Assembly (NCBI RefSeq): GCF_030506255.1
Contig: NZ_CP113431.1
Location: forward strand, 3,545,001 to 3,609,000
Length of the DNA: 64,000 nt
DNA from: Nocardioides sp. Arc9.136
Lineage (GTDB): Bacteria > Actinomycetota > Actinomycetes > Propionibacteriales > Nocardioidaceae
Direction: 5' to 3'
Shown: piece after piece, positions 6,859 to 14,780 of the stretch
Layout: each line of letters begins with the position of its first letter
Numbering within the stretch: position 1 is the first letter of the stretch
Notes under the pieces: generated by a model
Database searches by the model: none
Told to the model about the DNA's origin: nothing
Seen by the model: the letters and a program-made list of their open reading frames with translations, nothing else
Made by a program: the position numbers and the translations under genes

Positions 6859-9333
6859 CTAGAGCTTCTCCACCGGCGCGTAGCGCAGCAGCAGGCGCTT
6901 GACGCCCTCGCTGCCGAAGTCGATCGAGGCGACGGCCTTCTCCGCGACGCCCTCGAGGGAGACGACGGTCCCCATGCCGAAGGAGTCGTGCAGCACCCGG
7001 TCGCCGGGCTCGAGCGCGGGCACCTCGCGGGCCGGCTTGGACTTCGCCGCCGCGTCGGCGCGGAGCGCGGCCGAGGAGAAGTTGCGGCGGCCGGCGGCCG
7101 TGGGGCTGCCGAGCCGCGTGCTGCCGCCGCCGGAGAGGTCGGGGCGGTTCCACGAGGTCTGCGAGGCCTCGGTCCGCTTCCAGTCGACCAGGTCGACGGG
7201 GAGCTCGTCGAGGAAGCGCGACCCGGGGTTGTGCGAGGGCGCGCCCCACGCGGAGCGGACCACGGCGCGGGAGATGTAGAGCCGTTCGCGGGCGCGGGTG
7301 AGGCCGACGTACGCCAGGCGGCGCTCCTCCTCCAGCTCGGGCTGGTCGCCGAGCGCGCGGGCGTGCGGGAAGACGCCGTCCTCGAGGCCGGTGAGGAAGA
7401 CGACGGGGAACTCGAGCCCCTTGGCGGTGTGCAGCGTCATCAGGGTGACCACGCCGTCGTCGTCCTGCGGGATCTGGTCGGTGTCGGCGACCAGCGCGAC
7501 CCGCTCGAGGAAGTCGCGCAGCCCGGGCGCCACGGTGCCCGCGTCCACGTCGGCGGGGTCCGCCGAGGGACCGGCCACGGGGTCGTCGGAGAACTCCCTG
7601 GCCACGGCGACGAGCTCGGCGAGGTTCTCCAGGCGGGTGGCGTCCTGCGGGTCGTCGGACTCCTCGAGCTCGACGATGTAGCCCGAGCGGGCGAGCACCG
7701 ACTCGAGCACGACGTCGGCCCGCTCCCCCGCGTCGACCATCGACTGCAGCTCCTCGACCATCGCCACGAAGCCGCGGATGTTGGTCGCCGAGCGGGTGGC
7801 GAGGCCCGGGGCGTCGTCGGCGCGGCGCAGCGCCTCCCAGAAGGTGATCCGGTCCCGGTCGGCCAGCGAGGTGACGCACTCGACCGCCCGGTCCCCGATG
7901 CCGCGCTTGGGGGTGTTCAGGATGCGGCGCAGCGAGACCTGGTCGTCGGGGTTGGCGAGCATCCGCAGGTAGGCGAGCGCGTCGCGCACCTCGCGCCGCT
8001 CGTAGAAGCGGACGCCGCCGACCACCTTGTAGGGCTGGCCGGTGCGGATGAACACCTCCTCGAAGACGCGGGACTGCGCGTTGGTCCGGTAGAAGACCGC
8101 CACGTCGGCGGGCCGGACGCCGTGGGCGTCGACCAGCTCGTCGATCGTCTGGGAGACGAACCGCGCCTCGTCGTGCTCGTCGTCGGCGACGTACCCGACG
8201 ATGCGGTCGCCGTCGCCCGCGTCGGACCACAGCCGCTTGGGCTTGCGGCTCTTGTTGTTGCCGATCACCGCGTTCGCGGCGTTGAGGATGGTCTGGGTCG
8301 AGCGGTAGTTCTGCTCGAGCAGGATCGAGGTGGCGTTGGGGAAGTCCTGCTCGAAGTCGAGGATGTTGCGGATGTTGGCGCCACGGAAGGCGTAGATCGA
8401 CTGGTCGGCGTCACCGACGACCATCAGCTCGGCCGGCTCGACGCGCTGGCCGTCCCCGGCCGCCTCGTCCGGCGCACCGGTCTCCTCCATCGGGTCGGCG
8501 CAGAGCTGGTGGATGAGGGCGTACTGCGCGTGGTTGGTGTCCTGGTACTCGTCGACGAGCACGTGGCGGAACCGGCGGCGGTAGGTCTCCCGGACCTCGG
8601 GGTGAGCCTGGAACAGGTTGACCGTCGCCATGATCAGGTCGTCGAAGTCCAGGGCGTTCGCCTCGCGCAGGCGCCGCTGGTAGAGCTCGTACACCGCGGC
8701 GTACGTCTCCTCCAGCTTGTTCTTGGCGTCCTTCTTGACCTCGTCGACGTCGCGCAGCTCGTTCTTGTGGTTCGAGACCCAGTGCAGCAGCGCGCCGGGC
8801 TGGTAGCGCTTGGGGTCCAGGTCGAGGTCCTTGCACACCAGCTGCATCAGCCGCTTCTGGTCGGCCGCGTCGTAGATCGAGAAGCTCGACTTGTAGCCGA
8901 GCTTGTCGGCCTCCTTGCGCAGGATGCGCACGCAGGCGGAGTGGAACGTGCTGACCCACATGATCCGGGCGCGCTTGCCGACGAGCTCCTCGACGCGCTC
9001 CTTCATCTCGGCGGCGGCCTTGTTGGTGAAGGTGATCGCCAGGATCGACCCCGGGTGCGCCTGCCGCTCCTGGATCAGCCAGGCGATCCGCCGGGTCAGC
9101 ACCCGCGTCTTGCCCGACCCCGCGCCCGCCACCACCAGCAGCGGCGCGCCGGCGTGCACGACCGCCGCCCGCTGCGGCTCGTTGAGCCCCTCCAGCAGCT
9201 GCTCCCGCGTCGGTCCGCGACGCGGCGCGCGCTCGGTGCGCGACGACGTCCGGCCGTCCGGGGTGCTCGGGCTGGCAGGGCTCTCGGGGCCGGCCAGGAG
9301 GTGCTCGAAGCCGGGAAGGGACGGGGTGCTCAT
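6859..9333 (-). CDS. pcrA: ATP-dependent DNA helicase PcrA/UvrD
   Basis: An 824-aa superfamily 1A 3'-5' helicase for repair and replication-restart. Walker A is AGAGSGKT at about residues 69-76; Walker B/motif II is DEYQDTN; motif III is GDADQSIYAFRGA; motif IV is QNYRSTQTIL; motif V/VI is VTLMTLHTAKGLEF followed by EEERRLAYVGLTRARE. The C-terminal Tudor-like segment (EPGDRVLHDSFGMGTV) binds RNA polymerase in relatives. A low-complexity N-terminal extension of about 45 residues precedes the helicase core. A TAGGCT -10 box (complement of 9343-9348) lies 9 nt before the ATG. The left end of the inverted-repeat element lies only about 50 nt upstream of this start. Confidence 0.97.
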   Translation of the reverse strand: MSTPSLPGFEHLLAGPESPASPSTPDGRTSSRTERAPRRGPTREQLLEGLNEPQRAAVVHAGAPLLVVAGAGSGKTRVLTRRIAWLIQERQAHPGSILAITFTNKAAAEMKERVEELVGKRARIMWVSTFHSACVRILRKEADKLGYKSSFSIYDAADQKRLMQLVCKDLDLDPKRYQPGALLHWVSNHKNELRDVDEVKKDAKNKLEETYAAVYELYQRRLREANALDFDDLIMATVNLFQAHPEVRETYRRRFRHVLVDEYQDTNHAQYALIHQLCADPMEETGAPDEAAGDGQRVEPAELMVVGDADQSIYAFRGANIRNILDFEQDFPNATSILLEQNYRSTQTILNAANAVIGNNKSRKPKRLWSDAGDGDRIVGYVADDEHDEARFVSQTIDELVDAHGVRPADVAVFYRTNAQSRVFEEVFIRTGQPYKVVGGVRFYERREVRDALAYLRMLANPDDQVSLRRILNTPKRGIGDRAVECVTSLADRDRITFWEALRRADDAPGLATRSATNIRGFVAMVEELQSMVDAGERADVVLESVLARSGYIVELEESDDPQDATRLENLAELVAVAREFSDDPVAGPSADPADVDAGTVAPGLRDFLERVALVADTDQIPQDDDGVVTLMTLHTAKGLEFPVVFLTGLEDGVFPHARALGDQPELEEERRLAYVGLTRARERLYISRAVVRSAWGAPSHNPGSRFLDELPVDLVDWKRTEASQTSWNRPDLSGGGSTRLGSPTAAGRRNFSSAALRADAAAKSKPAREVPALEPGDRVLHDSFGMGTVVSLEGVAEKAVASIDFGSEGVKRLLLRYAPVEKL

Positions 9334-9388
9334 GCTCCCCCCAGCCTACGTGTGGGCGCGGACGGTGCGGTCCTCCGCGTGGTGGCAG

Positions 9389-9464
9389 CGGCTTGTAACG
9401 CGCTGTTCGGCCATCTACCGCGCCGACCGATCGGCGCGGTAGATCCTCGAACGGCGCGTTGCAT
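9389..9464. repeat. Left inverted end of the 9.4-10.8 kb unit, a nested palindrome
   Basis: Outer arms TGTAACGCGCTGTTCG (9394-9409) and CGAACGGCGCGTTGCA (9448-9463) pair at 14 of 16 positions. Inside them is a perfect 14-bp hairpin, ATCTACCGCGCCGA / TCGGCGCGGTAGAT (9413-9426, 9431-9444, loop CCGA). The whole could extrude as a 70-nt cruciform. It lies between the pcrA promoter and the start of the element's gene. Confidence 0.85.
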
Positions 9465-9589
9465 CCGACCTCAGGGCGAGCGGCCGGCCGACCCACCTGC
9501 CGTGCACAGCGTTCCGCAGGGGCCGCCTCCTCCACCGCTCGTGCCGGCGGGACCGCCGGTGCGGCGGGTTTCGGCGACCGTCGGTGAGC

Positions 9590-10606
9590 ATGAGTCCCGA
9601 CCTGGCGCGAGCGTTCCGAGAAGGGCATGGCCTGGTGACCCGGAGTCGCGTCCTCGCGTGCGGGGTCTCCCCGGAGCAGGTGCGACGACTGGTCCTGGCA
9701 GGCTCCTGGGTCCAGGTGCGCCGGGGTGTGTACGCCGATCGCGAGACTGTCGATGCGCACGTCTCCAGACAGGCCCGCCAGCTGCTCCGCGACCGCGCGG
9801 CGTGCCTGCGCGTGACGGTGCCGCACGTGCGGAGCCACGAGTCGGCTGCGCTCGAGCTGGGGATGGACGTCTTCCTCCCGCAGCAGGGCGTCACCCACGT
9901 GACCCGGCCGGGCCTGCAGGGGTCGCGGAACCGCTACGGGATCGTGCACCACCTGGCGCCGTACCTGCCGGAGGAGCAGGTGACGGTCGCCGGGAGTGGG
10001 GCACGAGTGCTCGGACCGACTCGAACCGCGCTCGACATCGCCCGCTACACCGGTGGCCGAGCGGGCCTGGTGGCCGTCGACTCCGCCATGCGGCTCGGGG
10101 TCACTCGGGCGGACCTGGCGGTCGCGCTCGAGGCCAAGACGAGCTGGCCGGGCGTGCGACGAGCCCGGGAGATCGTCGGTCTCGCCGACCCGGGCAGCGA
10201 GAGCGTCGGGGAGACCCTCGCGCGCGACCTCGTCAACAGCCTGGGCTTCGGCCGGGCCGAGACGCAGTTCGGGTTGACCGACGGCCGGCGCACCGTCTGG
10301 GTCGACCTGCGCCTGGGGCGACACCTGTTCGAGTTCGACGGCAAGGTGAAGTACATGCGGGACGCAGCCGCGGGTGTCGACCCCTCGGAAGTGGTCTGGG
10401 AGGAGAAGAAGCGGCAGGACTTCTGCTGTGGGTTCAAGCTCGGCATGTCGCGGATCACGTGGCCGGACGTGATGCCCTCCGGACTCGTGGCCGCACGCGC
10501 CCGGCTGCGCCGCGAGTACGTCGACACCTGCACGCGGTTCGGCGAGTCGATCGCCGACCTCGAGCCGTACCGGCCGCGCACGGCCCGCCGCCGACGGGCG
10601 GCCTGA
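9590..10606 (+). CDS. AbiEi-type DNA-binding domain protein with C-terminal nuclease-like (DUF559/Vsr-fold) domain
   Basis: A 338-aa protein from ATG 9590 (a GTG at 9584 is an alternative; neither has a clear ribosome site). Residues 1-50 read as the AbiEi antitoxin-type winged helix: FREGHGLVTRSRVLACGVS, then VRRLVLAGSWVQVRRGVY. A middle domain follows (about 60-190; HESAALELG, TRTALDIAR). The C-terminus (about 200-310) resembles Vsr-like endonuclease folds: an acidic strand VDLRLG, FEFDGKVKY, EEKKRQDF and a final RITWPD strand. No partner toxin lies beside it, so a type IV toxin-antitoxin role is doubtful. Codons such as CGA, AGT, GGG and GAA are more frequent than in neighbours. It is enclosed by the inverted repeats, which it may recognise. 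Confidence 0.75.
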   Translation: MSPDLARAFREGHGLVTRSRVLACGVSPEQVRRLVLAGSWVQVRRGVYADRETVDAHVSRQARQLLRDRAACLRVTVPHVRSHESAALELGMDVFLPQQGVTHVTRPGLQGSRNRYGIVHHLAPYLPEEQVTVAGSGARVLGPTRTALDIARYTGGRAGLVAVDSAMRLGVTRADLAVALEAKTSWPGVRRAREIVGLADPGSESVGETLARDLVNSLGFGRAETQFGLTDGRRTVWVDLRLGRHLFEFDGKVKYMRDAAAGVDPSEVVWEEKKRQDFCCGFKLGMSRITWPDVMPSGLVAARARLRREYVDTCTRFGESIADLEPYRPRTARRRRAA

Positions 10607-10631
10607 CCGAGCGTTCCGCCGCGGTTCGTCC

Positions 10632-10720
10632 ACCGCGCCGTTGCGACATGCAACGCGCCGTTCGACGTCCTGGCGCGCCGTTCGACGACTACCGCGCCGT
10701 TGGCATGTCTACCGCGCCGG
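10632..10720. repeat. Five GCGCCG units at about 20-nt spacing
   Basis: GCGCCG occurs at 10635, 10655, 10675, 10694 and 10714, i.e. at 20, 20, 19 and 20 nt. Flanks are also conserved: ACCGCGCCGTTG at 10632 and 10691, CGCGCCGTTCGACG at 10654 and 10674. Spacing of about two helical turns puts all units on one face of the DNA, as for arrayed protein-binding sites. They lie within the right end of the element. Confidence 0.75.
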
Positions 10721-10762
10721 TCCACCGGCGCGGTAGATGCACGAACAGCGCGTTACAAGCCG
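10648..10762. repeat. Right inverted end of the 9.4-10.8 kb unit
   Basis: This is the inverted counterpart of 9389-9464. TGCAACGCGCCGTTCG at 10649-10664 is the exact complement of the left inner arm. A 13-bp hairpin (TCTACCGCGCCGG / CCGGCGCGGTAGA, loop TCCA, 10708-10737) mirrors the left hairpin, with a compensated A-T to G-C change at the inner end of the stem. CGAACAGCGCGTTACA at 10742-10757 is the exact complement of the left outer arm. It ends 6 nt before the stop of the next minus-strand gene. Confidence 0.85.
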
Positions 10763-10773
10763 GCAGCGTCCGC

Positions 10774-11133
10774 TCAGGCGTGCGCGGAGGACCAGAAGAC
10801 GGCGACGGCGATGTTGACGACGGTCAGGGCGAGGAGGAGGGTCCACAGGCCCTGGGAGATGCGCTCCTTGCGGACGTTCGCCATGACGAGGCCCAGGATG
10901 ACCAGCCCGATGAGGAGCTTGACGGTGATCTTGGCGTAGCTCGGGTCGGCGAGGTCGCCGGCCTCGATGACGCCGACCAGCGCCACGCCGGCCACGAAGG
11001 CGGTGCCGGAGCCGTCGCGCATGGCGGCGTTGACCGTCTTCTCGGGCAGGCGCGCCTGGGCGAGCAGGCCACCCAGCAGGGCCGCGAAGCCCAGGATGTG
11101 CACGAAGAGCAGGATCAGCCGCACGGTCTCCAT
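10774..11133 (-). CDS. Small four-helix integral membrane protein
   Basis: A 119-aa hydrophobic protein with four predicted membrane helices (LILLFVHILGFAALLGGLL at about 6-24; a second at about 44-60; LLIGLVILGLVMANV at about 74-88; LLLALTVVNIAVAVFW at about 98-114). An alanine/arginine loop (LPEKTVNAAMRDGSG) lies between the first two. It belongs to conserved actinobacterial membrane proteins without known function. The start ATG 11133 lies 6 nt after a TATCCT -10 box (complement of 11140-11145), pointing to a leaderless transcript. The gene's 3' end abuts the right end of the inverted-repeat unit. Confidence 0.8.
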   Translation of the reverse strand: METVRLILLFVHILGFAALLGGLLAQARLPEKTVNAAMRDGSGTAFVAGVALVGVIEAGDLADPSYAKITVKLLIGLVILGLVMANVRKERISQGLWTLLLALTVVNIAVAVFWSSAHA

Positions 11134-11152
11134 GGCCGAAGGATAGGACGGC

Positions 11153-12574
11153 TCAGACCTTCAGGCTGGGGTCCCCCCGGTCGTAGCCGTCGGGGCGGTC
11201 CTGCTGGCCGAAGACCAGCTCGAGGACGAAGAGCACCACGCCGAGCGCGAGGAGCGCACCGCACCAGACGAGCGAGGCGGGGTCGTCGTACACGACGTAG
11301 GCGAGCAGGGCGAGGTTCCCGACGATGCCGAGGGCGAGCAGCGGGGTGGAGGCGCGGTAGGTCTGCTCGGTCTCGTCGTGGCCGCGCAGGCGGAGCGCGG
11401 AGACGATGACCATCGCGTAGACGAACAGCAGCAGGACGACGGTCACGGCAGCGAGCCGGGTGACCAGGTCGACGCCGATGCCGGTCTCGTTGAGGACCGC
11501 GCCGGCGACCAGCAGGCCGGAGACCACGACGGCGGAGAAGACCAGCCCGACCCAGGGGCTCTTCCGACCCGAGTGGAGCCTGGCGAAGACGCTCGGCACG
11601 ACGTCCTCGTTCGCCATGCCGTAGAGGATCCGGGACTGGGTGACCACCGCGACCAGGGTCGTGTTGGTGATGGCCGTCATCGCGATCAGCGCGAAGACGA
11701 TCGTGATCACGCCGGCCGGGAGCGGCAGCACGCCGGACTCGACCACGTCGAGCAGCGGGGCGTCGGAGGCGGCGAGCTCGGGGATGGGCAGCGAGAGGGC
11801 CGCCGCGACGGAGACCGCGACGTAGATGAGGCCGGCACCGACCATGCCGCCGATGAGCGCCTTGGGGAAGGTACGACGGGGGTCGGTGCACTCCTCGGCG
11901 ATGTTCGCGGCGTTCTCGAAGCCGGTCATCGCGAAGAAGCCGAGCGCGACGCCGGAGACGATCGCGAGGATCGGGCCGTTGTCGCCCGCGTCGAAGTCGG
12001 TCAGCACGCCGAAGTCGGCGTCGCCCTTCACCACCACGACGATGCCGACCATGATCACGATCGCCAGGCCGACGACCTCGACGACCGTCATCACCAGGTT
12101 GGCGACGACCGACTCGGTGATGCCGATGAAGTTCACGACCGTCAGGCCGACCACGAAGAGCAGCCCGATCAGCAGCGCGGGCGGGGCGTCCCAGAGCTCG
12201 GCGAAGTAGCCGGAGAAGCCGGTGGCCAGCGACCCCGCGGCCGCGAAGCTCGCCGAGAGCATCGCGATCGTCACCAGGAAGGTCAGGGCCGGGATGTGGA
12301 AGGCCTTGTTGACGTAGAGGGAGGCGCCGGCGGCCCGCGGGTACTTCGTGACGAGCTCGGCGTACGCCAGGCCCGTCAGGGTGGCGACGGTGATGCCGAT
12401 CGCGAACGCGATCCAGAACGCACCGCCCACCGCCGCGGCGACCGCACCGACGAGGACGTAGATGCCGGAGCCCAGCACGTCACCGAGCACGTAGAAGAAC
12501 AGCAGCCGGCCGGTGACGGTCCGCTTGAGGTCGGTGTCCTCGAGATCGTCCGGTGCAGCGGTGTCGGCGGTCAT
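11153..12574 (-). CDS. APC-superfamily amino acid/polyamine permease
   Basis: A 473-aa transporter with about 12 membrane helices. The N-terminal signature of the APC fold is visible: an unwound first helix FYVLGDVLGSGIYVLVGAV, then AYAELVTKYPRAAGAS. Later, GFFAMTGFENAANIAEECTDPRRTFPKAL is the characteristic helix 6-7 stretch of this superfamily. A negatively charged N-terminus (DDLEDTDLKR) and a short charged C-terminus (GYDRGDPSLKV) are cytoplasmic. The substrate cannot be read from sequence; amino acid or polyamine import is the family expectation. It is followed by the small membrane gene on the same strand (20 nt), which has its own promoter, so they need not form one operon. Confidence 0.9.
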   Translation of the reverse strand: MTADTAAPDDLEDTDLKRTVTGRLLFFYVLGDVLGSGIYVLVGAVAAAVGGAFWIAFAIGITVATLTGLAYAELVTKYPRAAGASLYVNKAFHIPALTFLVTIAMLSASFAAAGSLATGFSGYFAELWDAPPALLIGLLFVVGLTVVNFIGITESVVANLVMTVVEVVGLAIVIMVGIVVVVKGDADFGVLTDFDAGDNGPILAIVSGVALGFFAMTGFENAANIAEECTDPRRTFPKALIGGMVGAGLIYVAVSVAAALSLPIPELAASDAPLLDVVESGVLPLPAGVITIVFALIAMTAITNTTLVAVVTQSRILYGMANEDVVPSVFARLHSGRKSPWVGLVFSAVVVSGLLVAGAVLNETGIGVDLVTRLAAVTVVLLLFVYAMVIVSALRLRGHDETEQTYRASTPLLALGIVGNLALLAYVVYDDPASLVWCGALLALGVVLFVLELVFGQQDRPDGYDRGDPSLKV

Positions 12575-12639
12575 GGTTCCCCCGGTCAGTAGTCGGTGAC
12601 GGGTCCGTTACCCCTCGCGCCGACCAGGGAAACCGCAGG

Positions 12640-13338
12640 TCAGAGCAGGCGCCGGTCCGACGCCCAGCGGGTCAGCTCGTGGCGGGAGGACAGCTGCAGC
12701 TTGCGCAGCACGCTCGACATGTGGGTCTCCACGGTCTTGATGGAGATGAACAGCTCCTTGGCCACCTCCTTGTAGGCGTAGCCGCGCGCGATCAGCCGCA
12801 TGACCTCGCGCTCGCGCTCGGTGAGCCGGTCGAGGTCCTCGTCGACGGCGGCCACCTCGATCGAGCCGGAGAACGCGTCGAGCACGAACCCGGCCAGCCG
12901 CGGGGAGAAGACCGCGTCGCCCTCGGCCACGCGCCCCACCGCGGAGACCAGCTCGGGGCCGGTGATCGTCTTGGTGACGTACCCCCGCGCTCCCCCGCGG
13001 ATCGTCCCGATCACGTCCTCGGCGGCGTCGCTCACCGACAGCGCGAGGTACCGCGTCGTCGGGGAGGCACCGGCGGCGGTCGACCTGCGCATCACCTCGA
13101 CGCCGCCACCGCCGGGCAGGTGCACGTCGAGCAGCACCACGTCGGGCCGGTACGCCGCGACCGCGGCGACCGCCTCGTCGACGCCGGCCGCCTCGGCGAG
13201 CACGCGCACCGTGCCGGCACCGGCCGAGGCGAGCTCGGCGATGACCCCGCGCCGGAACATCGCGTGGTCGTCGACCACCACGACCGACACCTCCGCCGGC
13301 TCCACGGCCGCTCCCGCCGCCGGCACCTGCTGGTTCAT
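12640..13338 (-). CDS. LuxR-family two-component response regulator
   Basis: A 232-aa NarL-type regulator. The receiver domain (about residues 17-135) has the acidic pair D23-D24 in VVVVDDHAMFRRG, the phosphoacceptor D71 in [13 protein letters not shown] and K123 in YVTKTITG. The LuxR helix-turn-helix spans about 170-225 (LTEREREVMRLIARGYAYKE, SIKTVETHMSSVLRKL). Its start codon overlaps the stop of the sensor kinase by 4 nt (ATGA), so the two are translationally coupled. The likely target is the divergent PspC gene at 14781 or the kinase promoter itself; a matching inverted pair of 11-bp sites lies between those genes (14627-14637 and 14743-14753). Confidence 0.95.
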   Translation of the reverse strand: MNQQVPAAGAAVEPAEVSVVVVDDHAMFRRGVIAELASAGAGTVRVLAEAAGVDEAVAAVAAYRPDVVLLDVHLPGGGGVEVMRRSTAAGASPTTRYLALSVSDAAEDVIGTIRGGARGYVTKTITGPELVSAVGRVAEGDAVFSPRLAGFVLDAFSGSIEVAAVDEDLDRLTEREREVMRLIARGYAYKEVAKELFISIKTVETHMSSVLRKLQLSSRHELTRWASDRRLL

Positions 13339-14624
13339 GCGTCCTCCTCCTGCCGGGGCAGGTGCAGCCGCACCTCGGTCCCCTCGTCGGTGCCGGTGCG
13401 GACCTCGGCGGTCCCGCCGTGGCGCTCCATCCGGTCGATGATGCTGTGCCGCACGCCGTACCGGTCCGCCGGCACCGCGTCGGGGTCGAAGCCCCGCCCC
13501 CGGTCGCGGACGAAGACGTCGACGGCGGCCGCCGACACCTCGGCGTACACGTCGACCTGACCGGTGCCGGCGTGCTTGGCGGCGTTCGTGACCGCCTCGC
13601 GGGTCGCCTGGACCACCGGCCGCAGCGGCTCGACGAAGTCGCAGTCACCCACGGTCACGACCTCGACCGAGACGCCGTGGGCGTCCTCCACCTCGGCCGC
13701 GACGCCGCGCAGCGCGCTGGCGACGGTCCGCTGGTCGGTGGACTCCCCGGCGTAGAGCCAGGAGCGCAGGTCGCGCTCCTGGGCGCGGGCCAGCCGGGCC
13801 ACGGCGGCCGCGTCGCCGGCGTTCTTCTGGATCAGCGCCAGCGTCTGCAGCACCGAGTCGTGCAGGTGGGCGGCGACGTCGGCGCGCTCCTGGGTGCGGA
13901 CCCGCTCGGCGCGCTCCGCGGCCAGGTCGGAGACCAGGCGGAAGACCCAGGGCCCGGCGACCAGCCCGACCCCGATCACGCCGAGCCCGCCGGCCACGAC
14001 GGCGCCCCGGGCCTCCTGCAGCGAGCCGCTGTCGAAGCCGAAGATGAAGAACGCCGAGACGACGAGCGCGGCCCCCAGGCCGACGCGCAGGTACGACGCC
14101 CAGCCGCCGTCGCCGAAGACCATCTGGACCGGGTCCAGCCGTCCGGTGTGGTCGAGCCACCGCTCGCGCTGCACCTCGTCGGCCTGCCGCCACAGCAGCG
14201 CGAGGCCGGCCAGCCCCAGCGCGACCGGCCACAGGGTCGCTCCCCGGCCGAGCACCGCCTCGACGACCAGCAGCCCGCCCAGGCCGAGCGCGGCCACGGC
14301 CACCGCGGGGCCGACGTCGGTGAGGCGGCGCACCCGCCCGGGGCGCTTGCCCCCACGGCGGGCGCTGGCGAGCCCGGGGGCCTCGTCCTCGACGTACGGC
14401 TGCGCGGGGAGGACCAGCCAGAGGCCGCCGTACAGCGCGACGCCGAGCCCGCCGAGCGCCGTCGCGAGCAGGAACGCCGCGCGCACCCACACCGTCGGCA
14501 CCGCGAGGTGGCGCGCGAGGCCGGCGGCGACGCCGCCGACGACCGGCTCGGTGGTGTCGCGGTAGGCGCGGCGCACCTCCCTCGGCGGTCCGGTGGTGCG
14601 CCCGGGAGCGGTCTCGGCAGTCAT
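13335..14624 (-). CDS. PspC-domain membrane sensor histidine kinase
   Basis: A 429-aa kinase. A PspC domain occupies about residues 15-80 (VVGGVAAGLARHLAVPTVWVRAA, then ALYGGLWLVLP), followed by several further membrane helices. A dimerisation/phosphoacceptor segment reads AAHLHDSVLQTLALIQKN. An HATPase_c domain closes the protein, with N-box VTNAAKHAGTGQVDVYAEV and G-box DRGRGFDP plus GVRHSIIDRMERHGG. It probably senses envelope or membrane stress and phosphorylates the regulator it overlaps (12640-13338). The ATG at 14624 is chosen because it starts the conserved part and lies 6 nt after a GATGGT box; the open frame extends far upstream only because of high GC. Confidence 0.93.
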   Translation of the reverse strand: MTAETAPGRTTGPPREVRRAYRDTTEPVVGGVAAGLARHLAVPTVWVRAAFLLATALGGLGVALYGGLWLVLPAQPYVEDEAPGLASARRGGKRPGRVRRLTDVGPAVAVAALGLGGLLVVEAVLGRGATLWPVALGLAGLALLWRQADEVQRERWLDHTGRLDPVQMVFGDGGWASYLRVGLGAALVVSAFFIFGFDSGSLQEARGAVVAGGLGVIGVGLVAGPWVFRLVSDLAAERAERVRTQERADVAAHLHDSVLQTLALIQKNAGDAAAVARLARAQERDLRSWLYAGESTDQRTVASALRGVAAEVEDAHGVSVEVVTVGDCDFVEPLRPVVQATREAVTNAAKHAGTGQVDVYAEVSAAAVDVFVRDRGRGFDPDAVPADRYGVRHSIIDRMERHGGTAEVRTGTDEGTEVRLHLPRQEEDA

Positions 14625-14626
14625 CT

Positions 14627-14753
14627 CCGGACCATCGTCCCACCCGGTGACGCCCCCCACCACGGGGTCGGACCCCGGCCCGACCCTGACCCGCGGCCCG
14701 GGACCGGGGCACCGCCCCTCGGGCCCGGACCAGGGGTTCCCCCGATGGTCCGG
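14627..14753. promoter_or_regulatory. Divergent promoter region with an 11-bp inverted pair
   Basis: CCGGACCATCG (14627-14637) and CGATGGTCCGG (14743-14753) are exact reverse complements placed near the opposite starts of the PspC-kinase gene (14624) and the PspC gene (14781). They may be regulator sites or -10 regions facing each way. CAGGCT at 14769-14774, 6 nt before ATG 14781, is a leaderless-type -10. The GC-rich middle holds nothing else recognisable. Confidence 0.45.
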
Positions 14754-14780
14754 GAGGCCGCCGAGGGCCAGGCTGGTGCC

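Larger units (their letters stand above)
9384..10768. mobile_element. Putative mobile unit: one AbiEi/nuclease-like gene between complex inverted repeats with 7-bp direct repeats
   Basis: GGCAGCG occurs at 9384-9390 and again at 10762-10768. Just inside lie inverted ends that share a perfect 21-bp match (9389-9409 with 10742-10762). Each end then continues in the same order: a hairpin (9413-9444 left, 10708-10737 right) and a second 17-nt inverted segment (9448-9464 with 10648-10664). The right end is about 40 nt longer because it carries extra GCGCCG repeat units. The only gene inside is 9590-10606, whose codon use is less GC3-biased than its neighbours. No transposase is visible, so the unit would be moved by the encoded nuclease-like protein or in trans. 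This is an inference from structure. Confidence 0.6.

Noticed and set aside
9590..10606. Type IV toxin-antitoxin (AbiE) system
   Set aside because: Only an AbiEi-like domain is present and no AbiEii toxin gene is adjacent; the C-terminus looks like a nuclease fold instead.
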